64,000 bases of DNA from Roseobacter weihaiensis (GCF_020622345.1 NZ_JACNMO010000010.1:1-64000); one strand, 5' to 3'; counted from the first letter of the stretch, positions 9,385 through 18,817 are shown. Made by a program: numbers and translations. Notes: generated from the letters alone by a model not told the origin.

Positions 9385-10655
9385 CCTCCACCACATCGGA
9401 CGCCATTCTGGACCGGATGATGGCGCTGCACCCAAAGGTTATCGACCTGACGCTCGACCGGGTCTGGCGCTTGCTCGAGGCGTTGGGCAATCCGCAGAAT
9501 GACCTGCCGCCCGTGATCCACATTGCCGGGACCAACGGCAAAGGCTCCACGCAGGCGATGATCCGCGCGGGGGTTGAGGCCGCAGGCAAGACGGTGCACG
9601 CCTATACCAGCCCGCATCTCGCGCGGTTTCATGAGCGGATCCGCATCGCAGGCAGCCTGATTTCGGAGCCCGACCTCACCGCTGTGTTGGATGAATGTTA
9701 TGCGGCAAACAAGGGCGCGGATATCACCTATTTCGAGATCACGACCTGTGCGGCGTTGCTGGCTTTTGCCCGGACGCCGGCAGATTACACATTGCTTGAG
9801 GTGGGTCTGGGGGGCCGGCTTGATGCGACCAATGTGATCGCCCGGCCCGCCATGACCGTGATTACGCCGGTGTCAATGGATCACGAACAGTTCCTGGGCG
9901 ATACCATCGCCAAGATCGCCTTTGAAAAGGCCGGGATCATCAAGCGCGGCGTGCCCTGCGTCGTGTCGGGGCAAGACCCAGAAGGGCTGGAGGTGATCGA
10001 GGAGGTGGCGGCGCGTTGCGCGGCCCCGTTGCTGGCTTATGGCCAACAGTGGCACGTGGGACCCGACCGGGATCGCATGAGCTATCAGGATGAGACCGGC
10101 TTGCTCGATCTGCCACGGCCGAACCTGCCGGGCGCGCATCAGATCATGAATGCAGGTGCGGCGCTGACGGTTCTGCGCCAATTGGGCTTTGGGGCCGCGG
10201 CCTGCGAGGCGGCGGTCACCGACGCTTTCTGGCCTGCGCGGATGCAGCGGCTGTCCTCCGGCCCGCTTGCCGACAGTGCGCCGCAGGCGGAGATCTGGCT
10301 CGACGGGGGGCATAACCCGGCCGCAGGCGTGGCGCTGGCCGCACATCTGTCCGGCTTGCCCGCCCGGCCGACGTATCTGATCTGCGGGATGCTCAAGACC
10401 AAGGATATCAGCGGCTACCTGACCCCACTGGCTGATGTGGCAGACAGCCTGACCGCCGTGTCCATTCCCGGAGAGGCGAGCACATTGCCCGCCGAGGTGA
10501 CCGCAGAGGCGGCCCGACAGGCCGGGTTTCAGGCGCAGGAGGCCTCAAGTGTGACCACGGCCCTCGCGGAGATCGTCCGGCAAACGCCCCATGCGCGTGT
10601 TCTGATTTGCGGCTCGCTCTATCTGGCCGGGGCGGTTTTGCGCGACAGCGCTTGA
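9381..10655 (+). CDS. folC: Bifunctional folylpolyglutamate synthase / dihydrofolate synthase
   Basis: A 424-residue Mur-ligase-family enzyme that adds L-glutamate to dihydropteroate and to tetrahydrofolates. The P-loop is HIAGTNGKGSTQAM (about residues 49-62); other family marks are YTSPHLARFHERIRI, TYFEITTCAAL, EVGLGGRLDATNVI and ITPVSMDHEQFLGDT. The C-terminal ligase domain contains WLDGGHNPAAG. Translation is probably coupled to accD through the ATGA overlap at 9381-9384. Downstream, the gene converges on zapE with about 48 bases between stops and no obvious terminator. Confidence 0.97.
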   Translation: MTSTTSDAILDRMMALHPKVIDLTLDRVWRLLEALGNPQNDLPPVIHIAGTNGKGSTQAMIRAGVEAAGKTVHAYTSPHLARFHERIRIAGSLISEPDLTAVLDECYAANKGADITYFEITTCAALLAFARTPADYTLLEVGLGGRLDATNVIARPAMTVITPVSMDHEQFLGDTIAKIAFEKAGIIKRGVPCVVSGQDPEGLEVIEEVAARCAAPLLAYGQQWHVGPDRDRMSYQDETGLLDLPRPNLPGAHQIMNAGAALTVLRQLGFGAAACEAAVTDAFWPARMQRLSSGPLADSAPQAEIWLDGGHNPAAGVALAAHLSGLPARPTYLICGMLKTKDISGYLTPLADVADSLTAVSIPGEASTLPAEVTAEAARQAGFQAQEASSVTTALAEIVRQTPHARVLICGSLYLAGAVLRDSA

Positions 10656-10703
10656 GGCCGCACATCCGTCTGAGGTTGAGTCCGGGCCAGAGCCGGCGCA
10701 GGG

Positions 10704-11762
10704 TCAGGCCCCCCAACCCTCCGCCTGCATTTCCCGCAGGCGGGACGCGGTACGCTCGAACTCAAAGGTCCCTTCGCCCTCAAGATAGAGCATCTCCGGC
10801 TTGGCCGCGGCAGAGCAGATCAGCCGCACCCGTGCCTCATAGAGCGCATCAATCAGCGTCACGAAACGCTTGGCCTCATTGAAGTTGGAGCGCGACAGCG
10901 TCGGGATGCCGTCGATCATCAGCACCTTGACCGTCTCGGCCAGCGCCAGATAGTCCGCCGGGCCCAGCGCCTTGCCGCAGAGCCGGTGAAATCCGGCCCG
11001 CGCGACACCGTTGCGAAAGGCGGGGATTTCAACCTCGCGCCCCTTGACCTTGAGGATCAGCGGTGCGCCCGGTCCCCCGGCAAGATCATCCCAGACCGTA
11101 TCCATGGCCTGGCGGGCCGTGACATTCACCGGTGTGAAATAGACCTGCTGGCCCCCCAGGCGGTCCTGGCGGTAATCGGTCGGGCTCACAAGCTCATGCA
11201 CCACCATCCGCTCCTTGATGAGCGCGATGAAGGGCAAAAAGAGATCGCGGTTCAGGCCGTTCTTGTAAAGATCATCCGGCATCCGATTGGAGGTCGTGAT
11301 GACCACAACACCGGCCGCGAACAGCGCCTCGAACAGACGCCCGACGATCATCGCATCGGTGATGTCGGTGATCTGCATCTCATCAAACGCCAGCAGTCGC
11401 ACATCGGCGGCCACATCCGCGGCAACGGGTGCTATGGCGTCCTCGACACCGGTCTTGCGCACCTCGTGGATGGCCGCATGGATCTCCTGCATGAAGGCGT
11501 GAAAATGCACGCGCCGGGCCGGGATGCCGTCAAGATGCTGCACGAAGAGATCCATCAGCATGGATTTGCCGCGCCCGACCCCGCCCCAGAAATAGACACC
11601 TTTCGGTGGTTCCGGCGTTTTGCGGAACAACCCCTTTTTGACCGGTTGCAGCAGCGCGTCATGCACGCGTTCGAACTCCGGCAGGGCGGCGATCTGGGCA
11701 GGATCCGCCTTGAGCGTCCCGTCCTGCGCCAACTGCATGTAATGCTCGGTCAAACTTGCCAT
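10704..11762 (-). CDS. zapE: Cell division protein ZapE (AFG1-like ATPase)
   Basis: A 352-residue AAA-type ATPase of the AFG1/LACE1 group. In gammaproteobacteria ZapE acts at the division ring, and eukaryotic homologues act in mitochondria. The Walker A motif is GGVGRGKSM (residues 60-68), Walker B is LLAFDEMQITDITDA, and the sensor-like TTSNRMPDDLYKNGL follows. The frame is open 145 codons further, but the ATG at 11762 (MASLTEHYMQL) matches family length and N-terminus; the ribosome site is weak. It converges on folC and is divergent from the MFS gene. Confidence 0.93.
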   Translation of the reverse strand: MASLTEHYMQLAQDGTLKADPAQIAALPEFERVHDALLQPVKKGLFRKTPEPPKGVYFWGGVGRGKSMLMDLFVQHLDGIPARRVHFHAFMQEIHAAIHEVRKTGVEDAIAPVAADVAADVRLLAFDEMQITDITDAMIVGRLFEALFAAGVVVITTSNRMPDDLYKNGLNRDLFLPFIALIKERMVVHELVSPTDYRQDRLGGQQVYFTPVNVTARQAMDTVWDDLAGGPGAPLILKVKGREVEIPAFRNGVARAGFHRLCGKALGPADYLALAETVKVLMIDGIPTLSRSNFNEAKRFVTLIDALYEARVRLICSAAAKPEMLYLEGEGTFEFERTASRLREMQAEGWGA

Positions 11763-11894
11763 AGGCCCCAATAACTTCTGATCTGACCCGAGGAAAGACC
11801 CCGGCGATATCAAGAAAAGTGATGGGGGCGTAAAAACTCCTGAATTGACCGCTGCGGGAACCCGTTTAGGGTGCGAGGGGTAAAGGACACCACC

Positions 11895-13136
11895 ATGCAG
11901 CCTCGCACCCCGATTTTTACACCTGTCCTGCTGGTCGGCTGCGCCATCATTCTTGTCAGCTTTGCGGTCCGTTCCACCTTTGGCGTCTTCCAGATTCCGA
12001 TTGCCGAGGAGTTCGGCTGGTTGCGCGCCGAATTTTCGCTGGCCATTGCCATTCAGAACCTGGCCTGGGGCATCGGCCAGCCGCTCTTTGGCGCTTTGGC
12101 TGAGAAGATCGGTGACCGTAAATCCATCGTCCTTGGGGCCGTGATCTACGCGCTGGGGCTGCTTCTGTCGGCGGGGGCGAGCACCCCGATCGAACATCAG
12201 CTTTATGCCTGGCTTTTGGGTTTTGGCATCGCGGGCACCGGCTTTGGTGTGATCCTCGCTGTTGTGGGGCGGGCATCCTCGGATGAGAACCGGTCGATGT
12301 CGCTGGCGATTGTCTCAGCGGCGGGCAGCGGCGGCCAGATTTTTGGCCCGCCGGTCGCGGAATGGATGCTGGGGGTGATGACATGGCAGGCGACCTTTGT
12401 GGTCTTTGCCATCGCCATCCTCGCCATCCTGCTGCTCTTGCCGATGATGCGGGCGCCGGTGATGGCCGGCAAGACCGAGCTAGAGGAAAGCCTGAGCCAG
12501 ATCCTGGGCAAGGCCTTTCGCGACCCGTCTTTCACCTTCATCTATATGGGTTTTTTCTCCTGCGGGTACCAGCTGGGCTTTATCACCGCGCATCTGCCCG
12601 CCTTTGTGACGGAGCTCTGCGGCCCGATCATGCCCGGTGGCATGCTGGACAGTATGGGGATCAGTACAACCTCTGCCCTGGGGGCGGTGGCGATCTCATT
12701 GATCGGGGTTGCCAATATCGCGGGGACACTGCTGGCCGGGTGGGCAGGTAAATACTACTCCAAGAAGTACCTGCTGGCGGGCATCTACACGGCCCGTACG
12801 ATTGTGGGCGCGCTGTTCATTCTGTTTCCGATCACACCCGCCAGTGTGATCCTCTTTTCACTGGCCATGGGGACGCTTTGGCTGGCCACGATCCCGCTGA
12901 CCTCGGGTCTTGTCGCGCATATCTACGGGCTGCGGTACATGGGGACGCTTTACGGTATCGTGTTCCTGAGCCATCAGCTTGGCGGGTTTCTGGGCATCTG
13001 GCTGGGCGGCAGGCTCTACGATGTCTACGGAGACTATACGCTGGTGTGGTGGATCGGCCTCGCGGTCGGTGCCTTCAGCGCGATCATCCATCTGCCGATC
13101 CGCGAGCGCCGGCTCGAAGGCTTGCAGACCGCTTAA
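11895..13136 (+). CDS. Major facilitator superfamily transporter
   Basis: A 413-residue protein with about twelve hydrophobic segments. The loop 2-3 motif is present as GALAEKIGDRKSI. The protein resembles the oxalate/formate-antiporter-like and monocarboxylate-like branches of MFS (ending RLYDVYGDYTLVWWIGLAVG), which move small organic anions, but the substrate cannot be assigned. I chose the ATG at 11895 because AAAGGA precedes it; the frame stays open eight codons upstream. Its TAA stop interlocks with the stop of the opposing hydrolase gene (shared TTAA at 13133-13136). Confidence 0.88.
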   Translation: MQPRTPIFTPVLLVGCAIILVSFAVRSTFGVFQIPIAEEFGWLRAEFSLAIAIQNLAWGIGQPLFGALAEKIGDRKSIVLGAVIYALGLLLSAGASTPIEHQLYAWLLGFGIAGTGFGVILAVVGRASSDENRSMSLAIVSAAGSGGQIFGPPVAEWMLGVMTWQATFVVFAIAILAILLLLPMMRAPVMAGKTELEESLSQILGKAFRDPSFTFIYMGFFSCGYQLGFITAHLPAFVTELCGPIMPGGMLDSMGISTTSALGAVAISLIGVANIAGTLLAGWAGKYYSKKYLLAGIYTARTIVGALFILFPITPASVILFSLAMGTLWLATIPLTSGLVAHIYGLRYMGTLYGIVFLSHQLGGFLGIWLGGRLYDVYGDYTLVWWIGLAVGAFSAIIHLPIRERRLEGLQTA

Positions 13137-14071
13137 TCCCCCGGTTGCAGGAAGGCTTCGATCCGGGCCAGCACCTGCGGCGTATGCGTGTAGGGCAAGC
13201 CGTGACCGGCCCCGTCGATGACATGGTGCTGAACATCCTTGTTCCAGCCCGCGAGCGTCTCCTTGGCGGAGAGCGGGATCACATCATCCGCCGCCCCCCA
13301 GATCGCCAGCACGGGCACTTGCTCCTGTCGCAGGGTCTCATGCTCCGGCTGGAAACTGTCGTTGAGCAGATCGAGAAGGCTCGCATGCACCGCAGGCACA
13401 AACCCGCGGTAGTCCAGCTCCGCATTCTGCAACCGGGTGATGTCCGGCACGCTGGACGGCAGATGCTCCTCCTCGCGCAGGCCCTTGCGCAAGATCTCGG
13501 GATAGCGAAACAGCATCAGCCACAGCCCGATAATCGGTGTGCCGGCCACATAGCGCAAGGTGCCCGCCGCCACCGATTGCATGCCGGCCGGGGCCAGTAA
13601 AACCACCTGCCGGATGCCCTGCGGCTGACGGGCGGCAAAGGCTGCCGCAATCGCACCCCCCATGGAATAGCCGATGACGATGATGTCATCGTCGACTTTC
13701 TGGCTTTCCAGCAGATCGTTGAGTTGGCGCAGAAAGAAGCCCCGATCCTGCACGCCGCGCGGGCGATCAGAATAGCCGCGCCCGTAAAGGTCATAGGTCA
13801 GGACCCGAAACCCAAGGGCGGCAAGCCCTTTGGCAATGCTGCCCCAGACAAAGCTGGGGGTCGTCAGCCCGTGGATGCACACAATGACGGGGCGGTTTTC
13901 AACACCGGTTTCAGGGGCATGCCACTGGTAATGCGTGACACCTTGCGACAACGTGACAAAAGACCCCGGCGCATCCAGCCGCGCCTTTTTGTTCATCGGC
14001 TTGCGGGTGGCCTCAACCACCAGCGGGACCGCGACCACCCCCGCCAGCAGGATCAACGCCCACGTCAGCAT
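13133..14071 (-). CDS. Alpha/beta hydrolase, N-terminally membrane-anchored
   Basis: About 312 residues. A hydrophobic N-terminus (MLTWALILLAGVVAVPLVV) looks like an uncleaved anchor. The alpha/beta-hydrolase core follows: oxyanion-loop motif CIHGLTTPSFVW, nucleophile elbow GYSMGGAIAAAF, acidic residue in WGAADDVIP and catalytic His in DGAGHGLPYTH. The substrate is unknown; an esterase or lipase is likely. Two in-frame ATGs compete, at 14071 and 14086; neither has a strong ribosome site. The first overlaps the stop of the upstream cyclodeaminase-like gene, so the genes are probably translationally coupled. Confidence 0.87.
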   Translation of the reverse strand: MLTWALILLAGVVAVPLVVEATRKPMNKKARLDAPGSFVTLSQGVTHYQWHAPETGVENRPVIVCIHGLTTPSFVWGSIAKGLAALGFRVLTYDLYGRGYSDRPRGVQDRGFFLRQLNDLLESQKVDDDIIVIGYSMGGAIAAAFAARQPQGIRQVVLLAPAGMQSVAAGTLRYVAGTPIIGLWLMLFRYPEILRKGLREEEHLPSSVPDITRLQNAELDYRGFVPAVHASLLDLLNDSFQPEHETLRQEQVPVLAIWGAADDVIPLSAKETLAGWNKDVQHHVIDGAGHGLPYTHTPQVLARIEAFLQPGD

Positions 14072-14988
14072 GGTCTGGCCTGCCATCTGTCGAGGATGTA
14101 ACGGCTCGTCATCAGATCGAGATGCGCGCCCCCGCCGTTTTTAAACAGCGTAATCTCGTCCGGGCTCTGACGGGTGAAGGCGTCGAGATCGTAGTAATCC
14201 GCCACGATATGCTCTGCGGTGAAAGCCCCGGTTTCGATCGGGATCTTCAGTTCCCCGATATGGTTTATCGTCGTGTCCCGGCTGTCCACAAAGACCCTTG
14301 CCCGTTGCAGGGCGGTGTCATCGACCTCGCGCATGTCGGGGCGGTAGGCCCCGATCAGATCGATGTGCTGACCGGGGCGCAGCCAGTCGCCGCAGATCAG
14401 CGGCGCGGTGGACATGGTGACGGAGACGACAATATCCGCCGCGCCAACAGCCGCTTTGAGGTCGGTCGCAACGGACAGGTCGGGAAGCGCCGCCGCCAGC
14501 GCGTCGGCATTGGCGGCGGTCCGGTTCCAGACGGTGAACCGCGCCGCCGGAAAGAGCGCGCTGTAGGCGGCATGGACCCCGCGGGCCTGGGTGCCTGCGC
14601 CGACAATCAGGATGTCGCGACTATCCGGTCGGGCCAGACGCCGCGCGGCAAGCAGGCTGTCCCCGGCAGTTTTCCACTTGGTGACCAGGTGGAAATCGAC
14701 CACGGCTTCCAGTGTGCCGGTGTCGTCGGCATAAAGCGTGACACCCCCGTTGACCGTCGCGGCCCCCTTTGCCGGGTTGTCGGGAAAAATTGTGGCGGAT
14801 TTGATCGCCAGCCCCAGGCCATCGATCCAGGCTGCGCGGTTCAGCAAGGTGTCGGAGCCGCGATACAGAAACGTATCCGCGATCTCGGCCTTGGGCAGCC
14901 GGTGACCGGCGGCGAGCGCATCTGTCAGCCCCAGCCAGTCCAGCGGCACTTCGCCTTCTGCGAAGGGGATGAAGGGCACGGCGGTCAC
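14065..14988 (-). CDS. Ornithine cyclodeaminase / mu-crystallin family enzyme
   Basis: A 307-residue NAD(P)-dependent enzyme. The Rossmann loop is ILIVGAGTQARGVHAAY and the substrate-side motif is KSATIFPDNPAKGAATVNGG. The family includes ornithine cyclodeaminase, alanine dehydrogenase, delta1-pyrroline-2-carboxylate reductase and iminosuccinate reductase (BhcD); no bhcA-C genes are nearby, so I do not assign one activity. Translation most likely starts at GTG 14988, whose G-TGA overlaps the stop of the preceding gene by four bases; residues further upstream in this frame do not look like family sequence. Confidence 0.85.
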   Translation of the reverse strand: MTAVPFIPFAEGEVPLDWLGLTDALAAGHRLPKAEIADTFLYRGSDTLLNRAAWIDGLGLAIKSATIFPDNPAKGAATVNGGVTLYADDTGTLEAVVDFHLVTKWKTAGDSLLAARRLARPDSRDILIVGAGTQARGVHAAYSALFPAARFTVWNRTAANADALAAALPDLSVATDLKAAVGAADIVVSVTMSTAPLICGDWLRPGQHIDLIGAYRPDMREVDDTALQRARVFVDSRDTTINHIGELKIPIETGAFTAEHIVADYYDLDAFTRQSPDEITLFKNGGGAHLDLMTSRYILDRWQARPC

Positions 14989-15374
14989 GCGGTTTGCGCC
15001 GGTGTCAGCAGCCCTGTGGTCCCGCGCTTGCCCGCCCATCCGCGTGATCCTTTAAAGAGGTGGGTCTGCCAGCCGCGCCCTTCTGCGCCCCTGGTGCTTT
15101 CGGCGCGGTCCTCGGTCACAAGCCGTGCCTCGCCGGGCAGCCCGGGATTTTCGTCGCGCCGGTCAGAATACTCTTCGGCGGTGCTGCAAATCGTCTCGGT
15201 GAAAGGCGCGCCATGATCAACGCGTTCAGCCGTCCTATACAGGTCAACCGCCTCGACCATCGCTTGGCTCGGTTTTGCAGCGACGACACCATCCTCAAAA
15301 CGCCCTGGCTGCCATTCAATCAGCACGTTACCAATATCAAAGACAACAGCTTCTGATTGTAATTTTGTTACCAT
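14985..15374 (-). pseudogene. HAD-family phosphatase with an internal deletion
   Basis: The 129-residue product starts like a class-I HAD phosphatase of the HAD-IA type (AVVFDIGNVLIEWQPGRF, catalytic Asp in motif I) and ends like one (GRGWQTHLFKGSRGWAG). The parts are joined in frame, and roughly 75 residues that should lie between them, with motif II and the motif III lysine, are absent. The motif IV region survives as EDRAES. The product cannot fold as a normal HAD enzyme. The frame is still open, has a GGAGCGG ribosome site, and overlaps the next gene by GTGA, perhaps kept for translational coupling. Confidence 0.75.
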
Positions 15375-15395
15375 TTACCGCTCCATGTTGTAACT

Positions 15396-15851
15396 TTAGC
15401 CCAACGTCACCGCCTTTCGCAAGGTGCGTTCCAGCGCGTCCAGAAACCGCGAGCGGTCCGCTTTGGTAAAACCTTTGCCGCCACCCTGCCGAAAAAGGTC
15501 AGCGGCGCGCAGGTCCGTCATCAGATCACGGGTCGCCAGAACATTGCCGATATTGGCCCCCGTCAGAGCCTCGCCGTTGTGCTTGAGCACCTGCGCCCCG
15601 GCGTCGATACATTTGGCCGCAAGGGGGATATCGCCGGTTACGACCACGTCGCCGACCCCGCAGCGCTCCGCGATCCACATATCGGCCACATCGGGGCCAT
15701 CGGGCACGATAACGGTTTCGACCAGCGGGTTCTGCGAGGGCCGCAGCCCCCCGTTGGAGACCACGAACATCCGCAGGCCATGACGCGTCGCCACCCGTTC
15801 GGCTTCGGCTTTGACGGGGCAGGCGTCTGCGTCGATGTAAAGCGCTGTCAT
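15396..15851 (-). CDS. yaiI: YaiI/YqxD family protein (UPF0178, DUF188)
   Basis: A 151-residue cytosolic protein of the widespread YaiI/YqxD family, a PIN/NYN-like fold of unknown function. The diagnostic N-terminus [21 protein letters not shown] is followed by [31 protein letters not shown] and the C-terminal [18 protein letters not shown]. Acidic clusters suggest metal-dependent nuclease chemistry, but this is inference from the fold. It overlaps the fghA stop by four bases (ATGA), so it belongs to the leftward unit beginning upstream of fghA. Confidence 0.95.
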   Translation of the reverse strand: MTALYIDADACPVKAEAERVATRHGLRMFVVSNGGLRPSQNPLVETVIVPDGPDVADMWIAERCGVGDVVVTGDIPLAAKCIDAGAQVLKHNGEALTGANIGNVLATRDLMTDLRAADLFRQGGGKGFTKADRSRFLDALERTLRKAVTLG

Positions 15852-16678
15852 GCGTAAAGCGCGTCCGCGTGAAAGGCGATATGCTCCTCCATGAAGGTCG
15901 CGATAAAGAAGTAGCTGTGATCGTAGCCCGGTTGCAGCCGCAGGATGGCCTGTTGACGCCGCGCATTGGCGGCTTCTGCAAAGGCTTCGGGCTTGAGCAG
16001 GTCGATGAACTGGTCCTTGGTGCCGGTATCCACCAGCACGGGACCGTCAAACCCCTTCTCGCGCATCAGATGCGTGGCGTCATGCGCGGCCCAGGTGCTT
16101 TGGTCGTCACCAAGATAGGCCGCGAATTGCTTGCGCCCCCAGTCGCTGGCCATCGGATTGGCAATTGGCGCAAAGGCGGAAACCGAGCGGAATCGCCCCG
16201 GCAGCGACATCGCGATGGTCAGGGCGCCGTGACCACCCATGGAGTGCCCGGTGATGGCCTGACGGTCCATGTCCAGATCAAAGTTGCGGCCCAGCAAGCT
16301 GGACAGTTCCTGGGTCACGTAGTCCCACATCTGAAAATGCGCAGCCCAGGGCGCTTGGGTCGCATTAACGTAAAAGCCCGCCCCCTGACCCAGATCATAG
16401 GCCTCGTCATCGGCGACACCATCGCCCCGGGGCGAGGTGTCCGGAAAGACCAGCGCGATGCCCTGTTCCGCCGCCCAGGCCTGCGCACCCGCCTTTATCA
16501 TCGCGTTCTCATGGGTGCAGGTCAGACCGGAGAGAAACCACAGCAGTGGCGCGGGGCCGTCTTGCACTTCCTGCGGCAGGAACAGTCCAAAGGTCATGTC
16601 GCAGGCGCAGCTTTTGGAGGGGTGTGAATAGACCCCTTGCGTGCCGCCAAAGCAGGCGTTCTCTGAGATCGTTTCCAT
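15848..16678 (-). CDS. fghA: S-formylglutathione hydrolase
   Basis: A 276-residue esterase that hydrolyses S-formylglutathione to formate and glutathione in glutathione-dependent formaldehyde oxidation. It shows the esterase-D signature: [18 protein letters not shown], the nucleophile in [18 protein letters not shown], and the C-terminal [15 protein letters not shown] with the catalytic His. The ATG at 16678 follows GGGAGA. The usual partner, class-III alcohol dehydrogenase, is not adjacent and must be elsewhere. The demethylation-rich metabolism of Roseobacters makes this detoxification route expected. Confidence 0.96.
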   Translation of the reverse strand: METISENACFGGTQGVYSHPSKSCACDMTFGLFLPQEVQDGPAPLLWFLSGLTCTHENAMIKAGAQAWAAEQGIALVFPDTSPRGDGVADDEAYDLGQGAGFYVNATQAPWAAHFQMWDYVTQELSSLLGRNFDLDMDRQAITGHSMGGHGALTIAMSLPGRFRSVSAFAPIANPMASDWGRKQFAAYLGDDQSTWAAHDATHLMREKGFDGPVLVDTGTKDQFIDLLKPEAFAEAANARRQQAILRLQPGYDHSYFFIATFMEEHIAFHADALYA

Positions 16679-16744
16679 CGCGGGTCTCCCTGTTTTTGTT
16701 TCTTCTTGGCTAGCGTCTGTTGTGCGGCCCGGCAAGCCCCAAGC

Positions 16745-17674
16745 TTATACCGGGCTGATCGTGCCGATAATGGCACTGACGGTCACGATGCTGAGCACGG
16801 TGGAGACCAGAATGGTCGCTGACACCCGTTGGGGGGCGACGCCGTAGTGCTGGGCGAGGATATAGACGTTGCCCGCCACCGGCAGCGCTGCGGCAGAGAT
16901 GACGACAGTGGCCGTATAGGGATCGACCGGAAACAGATAGATCACGCCGATGGCCACCAACGCGGGGTGCAACGCCAGCTTGCAAAAGCTCAGCCAGCCC
17001 GCAATCGAAAGCCGCTCAGCCGATTTTGAGGCAAGCGAGGCGCCGATGGCAAAAAGCGCGCCGGGTGTGGCGGCCGCCCCCAGAAGCGCCAGAAAGTCAT
17101 TCATCGGAACAGGAATGGGAATTTCGAGAGCGGACCAGAGCAAACCGGTCGAAATCGCAAGGATCATCGGGTTCCTGATCAGGCCCAGTCCCACCGTTCG
17201 CAGCACGCGCAGGCTGAACCTGCCATCGCGCGAGCCGGTGATGAGGATGACGATCAGGCTGGAGAACACGATCAGATCGACGGCCAGCGCCATCATGATG
17301 GGGCCGATGGCCGCCTCACCCAGCAGGAGGGTCAGCATCGGGACCCCCAGAAACCCGACGTTTCCGATGGCGGCACATTGCGCCTCGACCGCTGCCGTGG
17401 CCACGTCTAGCCGCCGCAGCATCGCAACACCGGTGGCAATCAGATAGACCGCCAGCGTGCCGACCAGATACCCGGCGATCAGGTTCGCATCCCAGACATC
17501 GGCCAGCGTCAGGTTCGCGGAAAACCGGAACAGCATGGCACTGAGCGCAAAGTAAAACACGAATTTGGTGAGGTAGGCCGTCGCCTCTTCGGTGAAAAAG
17601 CCCGTGCGACCGGCCCAGTACCCCAGCGCGATCAGCGCAAAGAAGGGCACTGTTTCGAAAAAGATATCAATCAT
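16745..17674 (-). CDS. AEC (auxin efflux carrier) family transporter
   Basis: A 309-residue integral membrane protein with about ten hydrophobic segments and short loops, typical of the AEC family (PF03547). Family features include the N-terminal FFALIALGYWAGRTGF, the GNVGFLGVPML motif in helix 4 and the GALFAIGASL motif in the second half. Bacterial members move dicarboxylates or other anions; the substrate is unknown here. The ATG at 17674 is chosen from family length. The start is 29 bases below the mbfA stop, so the gene could be read through from mbfA. Confidence 0.9.
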   Translation of the reverse strand: MIDIFFETVPFFALIALGYWAGRTGFFTEEATAYLTKFVFYFALSAMLFRFSANLTLADVWDANLIAGYLVGTLAVYLIATGVAMLRRLDVATAAVEAQCAAIGNVGFLGVPMLTLLLGEAAIGPIMMALAVDLIVFSSLIVILITGSRDGRFSLRVLRTVGLGLIRNPMILAISTGLLWSALEIPIPVPMNDFLALLGAAATPGALFAIGASLASKSAERLSIAGWLSFCKLALHPALVAIGVIYLFPVDPYTATVVISAAALPVAGNVYILAQHYGVAPQRVSATILVSTVLSIVTVSAIIGTISPV

Positions 17675-17703
17675 AGTGGCACGCCGGGCGTGCAGCCCTT
17701 TCC

Positions 17704-18678
17704 CTAACCGGACCCGATCAACACGCCCGCGGCAAAAACCAGCGCACCGCCCAGCACGACCTGAAGCGTCGCCCGGAAGAAGGGTGTATCCATATATCTG
17801 TTCTGAAGCCAGGCAATGGCCCAAAGCTCGATAAACACCACGATAATGGCTGTGACGGTTGCGGTCCAGAAGTCCGGGATCAGATAGGGCAGTGCGTGCC
17901 CCAGACCGCCCACCGTTGTCATGACGCCGGAGGCGATCCCGCGTTTGAGGGGGGAGCCGCGCCCCGAAAGCGCGCCGTCGTCGGAGGCGGCTTCGGTAAA
18001 CCCCATGGAAATCCCCGCCCCAACCGAGGCCGCCAGCCCCACCAGAAAGGTGGTCCAGGTGTCCTGAGTGGCAAAGGCCGTGGCGAAAATCGGCGCCAGC
18101 GTGGAGACAGACCCGTCCATCAGCCCTGCCAGACCCGGCTGCGCCCAGGTCAGGATAAACTGGCGTCTGTCCTGCTCTTCCTCGGTCTTGCGGGCGTCCG
18201 CCGTCAGGTGTCGGGCTTCCAGCTCTTCTGCTGTGTGCTGGTGCCCGGCCTCCGCCGTGGCAAGATCACCCAACAGCCTGCGGGTCGCTGCATCGGTGGT
18301 TTGCGCTGCGGCCTTGGTATAGAACCGTTCCGCCTCCTGCTCCATGGCCGTGGCTTCAGCGCGTATCCTTTCAAGGCCAAGGTTCTCAACCAGCCAGATC
18401 GGACGGCGTGCGTAAAAACCGGCCACATGTTCGCGGCGGATCAGCGGGATCGCGTCGCCAAAGCGATGCTGGAAGAGGTCGATCAGGCGTTGCCGGTGCG
18501 TGTCTTCTTCGCGCGCCATCCCCTCGAAAACCTTTGCGCTGTCGGGAAAATCAGGTCTCAGTCGCGCTGCATAGCCACGATAAATGCGCGCATCGTCTTC
18601 TTCGGACGAAATGGCAAGGGCCAGAATCTCCTGCTCACTCAGGTCGCGAAAGTGTTTGCGGGATAAGGAAAAACGCAT
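17704..18678 (-). CDS. mbfA: Iron exporter MbfA (rubrerythrin-CCC1/VIT1 fusion)
   Basis: A 324-residue fusion. Residues about 1-160 are a ferritin-like/rubrerythrin four-helix domain with spaced Glu and ExxH motifs (SSEEDDARIY, AREEDTHRQR, ATAMEQEAERFY, TAEAGHQHTAEE). Residues about 175-324 are a VIT1/CCC1-type membrane domain (PGLAGLMDGSVSTLAPIFATAF, GFTEAASDDGALSGRGSP). In rhizobia this membrane-bound ferritin exports iron and protects against iron and peroxide stress, under Irr control. A 17-base Irr-type palindrome lies 17 bases upstream of the ATG. The gene is divergent from a TetR gene. Confidence 0.95.
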   Translation of the reverse strand: MRFSLSRKHFRDLSEQEILALAISSEEDDARIYRGYAARLRPDFPDSAKVFEGMAREEDTHRQRLIDLFQHRFGDAIPLIRREHVAGFYARRPIWLVENLGLERIRAEATAMEQEAERFYTKAAAQTTDAATRRLLGDLATAEAGHQHTAEELEARHLTADARKTEEEQDRRQFILTWAQPGLAGLMDGSVSTLAPIFATAFATQDTWTTFLVGLAASVGAGISMGFTEAASDDGALSGRGSPLKRGIASGVMTTVGGLGHALPYLIPDFWTATVTAIIVVFIELWAIAWLQNRYMDTPFFRATLQVVLGGALVFAAGVLIGSG

Positions 18679-18694
18679 GGCAGACAGTCCTCAC

Positions 18695-18711
18695 TTTAGA
18701 ATTATTCTAAA
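18695..18711 (-). promoter_or_regulatory. Irr box (iron control element) upstream of mbfA
   Basis: TTTAGAATTATTCTAAA is a perfect palindrome with eight-base arms around one base. It matches the alphaproteobacterial iron control element (core TTAGAA-N3-TTCTAA) bound by Irr under iron limitation. It sits 17 bases before the mbfA ATG, where a bound repressor would block transcription or the start region. No other copy was noticed in the window. Confidence 0.85.
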
Positions 18712-18817
18712 TAAGTTATCTGACGGGTCAGATCAAGTTTGGTGGGGCGGTCTGGATTTTCTTTTTGGCAACTGAACTGATCGGTTTATAGTTAACGGGG
18801 AACGATCCGAGGTTAGT

